From Bin125 sp026705025 (lineage in GTDB: Bacteria > Chloroflexota > Dehalococcoidia > Bin125), in the NCBI GenBank assembly GCA_026705025.1, contig JAPPBN010000004.1, positions 1 through 64,000 of the forward strand: 64,000 nt of DNA. Direction: 5' to 3'. Numbering within the stretch: position 1 is the first letter of the stretch; each line of letters starts with the position of its first letter. The position numbers were made by a program, and so were the translations under genes. Below, piece by piece: positions 61,409 to 64,000 of the stretch. The notes under the pieces were generated by a model, which did no database searches, had not been told where the DNA came from, and saw nothing but the letters and a program-made list of their open reading frames with translations.

Positions 61409-64000
61409 CTACTCCTCGGGCAGGGCCACGTAGCCGCCCTCTTCGTCGTAGCCGCTGGCCGAGACGCCGATCAGGTCCATGTCCTCTTCGTCTTCGAGTC
61501 CGAAGCCGAAGTCACCCAGATCGTCGTCGTCGCCAGGGAAGACGCCGGCCGGCGAGGCGCCCGGCAACCCGGCCGCAAGCGGCAGCGGTTCCGGCTTGGG
61601 CAGCGGCGGCACCTCGATCTTGGCCCGCGCAGGGATCATCTTGCCGATGATCACGTTCTCCTTGAGCCCCTTGAGTTCATCGATCTGACCCGTAATCGCC
61701 GCCTCGGTGAGGACTCGCGTCGTCTCCTGGAAGGAAGCGGCCGAGAGCCAGCTGTCCTGCGACAGCGAGGCCTTGGTCACGCCCAGCAGGACCGGCTTGG
61801 CCGAAGCCTGCTGCTTGCCCTCGGCGGCCAGGGCGCGGTTGCGTTGCTCGTACTTGTGACGGTCAACCAGTTCACCGGCCAGCCACTCGTCGGACTCGCC
61901 CGGGTCGTCGATCTCCACCTTGCGCAACATCTGGCGAACGATCACCTCGATGTGCTTGTCGTGGATGTCGACGCCCTGTGAGCGGTAGACGTCCTGCACC
62001 TCGGTCACGAGGTAGCGGTGGACGGCGCCTTCGCCGAGGATGCGCAGCATGTCCTGCGGGTCGAGCGGACCCTCGGTCAGCGGCTCTCCGGCTTCGACCT
62101 CGTCGTCCTCGGTGACGTGCAAGCGCGCCGTGGCGGGCAGTTCGTACTCGCGGGTGTCGCTGGTCTCGTAGGAGATCGTCAACAGACGCGAACCGCGCTT
62201 GCGGCTGACCCGCCCGCCGACGCGAGCGCGAACCTGTCGCGATTCCGGATCTTCGTCCTCGTCGGCCGACTTGGGCAGGCGCGCGAGCAGATGTCCGGCA
62301 TCGACCTCCTCGTTGTCCTTGACCAGCACACGAGTCTTGAGCGGCAACTGATACTCGTCGCGGTGGACTTCCTCGGCGGTCAATCGCAGACGGCGCAGCT
62401 CTCCATCGGTGAGCACGTCCACGCGCCCGTCAATCTCGGCAATCAATGCCTGACCCTTGGGCGAGCGAGCCTCAAACAGCTCGACTACGCGGGGCAGACC
62501 GGAGGTGATGTCGGAGACGCCGGCGATGCCGCCGGTGTGGAACGTCCGCATGGTGAGCTGAGTGCCCGGCTCGCCGATGCTCTGTGCTGCGATGATGCCA
62601 ACCGCAGCGCCCATTTCAACCAGCTCACCAGTCGCCAGCGACTGACCGTAGCAGTACTGACACAGACCGCTCTGTTCGCGGCAGATCATCGGTGAGCGAA
62701 CGTGGAACGACTTCACATCGTGGTTGATCACCAGATTCTCGACGGTTGGTTCGTCGAGCAGCTCGTTGGCGCCCAACAGTTCCTCGGACGGGTCTTCGGG
62801 GTTGTAGACCGGCGCCGCCGTGTAGCGGCCCATCACGCTCTCCCGGAACTTGGTGATTACGCGCTCGCTGTCTTCGTCGCGATCTTCGATCGTGATTCCC
62901 GGGATCATTTCGCCTTCAGAGACGCAGTCGTCGACGCGAATGATGACGTCTTGCGAGACATCGATCAGGCGGCGGGTGAGGTAGCCGGAATCGGCTGTCC
63001 GCAGGGCCGTGTCAGCCAGTCCCTTGCGGGCGCCATGCGTCGAGATGAAGTACTCGAGCACCGACAGACCCTCGCGGAACGACGAGCGAATCGGCAGTTC
63101 GATGATCCGGCCTGAGGGGTCGGACATCAAGCCGCGCAGACCGGCCATCTGTGTGACCTGGGCCAGGTTTCCCTTGGCTCCCGAAGTGACCATCAGCCGC
63201 AACGAACCGGGTTCGCTGAGTTGTTCGTCAACCTTGTCCTTGACCTGCTGGGTCACGTTCTGCCAGACGTTGACAGTGGCCGCGTAGCGCTCATCCTCGG
63301 TCATCAGACCCAGACCGTAGTCGTCGCGGATCGCTTCAACCTGCTTCTCCGCGTCCTGCAACAGGGAGGGCTTCGTGTCGGGCGCTCGCAACTCGTCAAT
63401 CGCCATCGTGGTGCCTGACTGGGTGGCGTAGCGGAAGCCGATCGACTTGATCCGGTCGGCCATCAATGCGGTTTCCTCCGGCCCCAGCAGCCGGTGGCAC
63501 ATCGTGATCAGTTCCTTCAGCGACTTCTTGGCCAACTCGTGATTGATCTCTGCGAACGGGATCGCGTTGGGAATCACCGAGTCGAAAATCACTCGACCGG
63601 TCGTCGTCTCCACGATCTCCCCATTGGTGCGCGCTTCGTCGCGCACCTGGATGCGATCGTGCAATCCAATCGCATGCAGGTCGTAGTGCAGGCGCACATC
63701 CTCAAACGAGGGGAACGTGCGGGCGGGTTCGTTCGTCGTGTCCGCGCCGGCGCCGTTGGCCGACGCCGCGCCGGGCGCCGCTTCCGGTTCCAGGGTCAGG
63801 TAGTAGCAGCCGATCACCATGTCGAGCGTCGGCGCCACGACCGGCTCACCGTTGGAGGGCAGGAGCAGGTTCTTCGTGGAAAGCATGACCTGGCGCGCCT
63901 CGGTCACCGATTCGTGACTCAGGGGGACGTGGACGGCCATCTGGTCGCCATCGAAATCGGCGTTGAAGGCAGAGCAGACGAGCGGGTGAATCTGGATGGC
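61409..64000 (-). CDS. rpoC: RNA polymerase beta-prime subunit, 5' end cut by the window
   Basis: The 3' 863 codons are present. The first complete residues in the window include NADFDGDQ (63941-63964), the catalytic magnesium-binding motif, so about the first third of RpoC lies outside. Also seen are the bridge-helix/trigger-loop region (GYLTRRLIDVSQDVI and GIIAAQSIGEPGTQLTMRTFHTGG), and the second zinc site (one cysteine in RVDDCVSEGE plus CREQSGLCQYC). The C-terminal tail is acidic with DLGDFGFGLEDEEDMDLIG. rpoB is expected just beyond the window edge. Confidence 0.96.
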   Translation of the reverse strand, partial: AIQIHPLVCSAFNADFDGDQMAVHVPLSHESVTEARQVMLSTKNLLLPSNGEPVVAPTLDMVIGCYYLTLEPEAAPGAASANGAGADTTNEPARTFPSFEDVRLHYDLHAIGLHDRIQVRDEARTNGEIVETTTGRVIFDSVIPNAIPFAEINHELAKKSLKELITMCHRLLGPEETALMADRIKSIGFRYATQSGTTMAIDELRAPDTKPSLLQDAEKQVEAIRDDYGLGLMTEDERYAATVNVWQNVTQQVKDKVDEQLSEPGSLRLMVTSGAKGNLAQVTQMAGLRGLMSDPSGRIIELPIRSSFREGLSVLEYFISTHGARKGLADTALRTADSGYLTRRLIDVSQDVIIRVDDCVSEGEMIPGITIEDRDEDSERVITKFRESVMGRYTAAPVYNPEDPSEELLGANELLDEPTVENLVINHDVKSFHVRSPMICREQSGLCQYCYGQSLATGELVEMGAAVGIIAAQSIGEPGTQLTMRTFHTGGIAGVSDITSGLPRVVELFEARSPKGQALIAEIDGRVDVLTDGELRRLRLTAEEVHRDEYQLPLKTRVLVKDNEEVDAGHLLARLPKSADEDEDPESRQVRARVGGRVSRKRGSRLLTISYETSDTREYELPATARLHVTEDDEVEAGEPLTEGPLDPQDMLRILGEGAVHRYLVTEVQDVYRSQGVDIHDKHIEVIVRQMLRKVEIDDPGESDEWLAGELVDRHKYEQRNRALAAEGKQQASAKPVLLGVTKASLSQDSWLSAASFQETTRVLTEAAITGQIDELKGLKENVIIGKMIPARAKIEVPPLPKPEPLPLAAGLPGASPAGVFPGDDDDLGDFGFGLEDEEDMDLIGVSASGYDEEGGYVALPEE

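Overview
The window is high-GC, densely packed bacterial chromosome with no plasmid, phage or insertion-sequence genes. The gene set is wholly bacterial. It includes an origin-proximal rpmH-rnpA-yidD-yidC-khpB-parAB block, a fused IspDF, a GlnR-like orphan regulator, a Complex I operon without its NADH-oxidising genes, one LPXTG-type surface protein, and no outer-membrane machinery. I infer an uncultivated, probably monoderm member of Chloroflexota (Dehalococcoidia-like). This placement rests on gene content and sequence flavour, not on a tree. Codon use looks even across the window and I see no obvious imported island.

Layout. 1-10 kb: a partial tRNA-Thr, an LPXTG-anchored secreted protein, the minus-strand cluster yacL-ispDF-cysE-cysS (an order also known from Firmicutes), a B12-binding radical SAM protein, a DinB-like protein, an M16 protease and a metallo-beta-lactamase-fold hydrolase. 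10-20 kb: lysA-holB-ricT on the plus strand, convergent with the minus-strand chain rpmH-rnpA-yidD-PQQ lipoprotein-yidC-khpB-parA-parB. Two perfect 16-bp parS sites are embedded in coding sequence of this chain, giving a complete ParABS system. 20-30 kb: a lytic transglycosylase, alanine racemase, a CopC-like protein, DoxX, an MmpL transporter and a large lipoprotein with an apparently dead trypsin-like domain.

30-36 kb: a GYD protein, tRNA-Thr(CGT), a GlnR-like OmpR-family regulator, and two different glutamine synthetases. The first glnA has a GTAAC-N6-GTAAC element upstream, which fits GlnR control, so this looks like a nitrogen-assimilation locus. A two-domain sterol 24-C-methyltransferase homologue follows. 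36-47 kb: the minus-strand nuoABCDHJKLMN operon, with a clear promoter and no nuoI, nuoE, nuoF or nuoG. 47-50 kb: GNAT, alpha-methylacyl-CoA racemase, SIS-domain and VanZ-like proteins. 50-58 kb: the minus-strand run prs-PH protein-secA-unknown-valS. 58-64 kb: a small repeat-invaded protein, CIRCE-controlled groES-groEL with a strong terminator, and the 3' part of rpoC, cut by the window end.

Dispersed GC-rich palindromic repeats of at least three kinds occupy the longer intergenic gaps and have entered two coding sequences in frame (valS and the small protein at 58.7 kb). Several gene pairs converge with gaps of only 3-23 nt. The observations I rate most worth follow-up are the bacterial sterol methyltransferase homologue, the GlnR-like regulator with its putative operator at glnA, the coding parS sites, the small paralogous protein pair, and the arginine-rich tails shared by RicT, KhpB and YidC.
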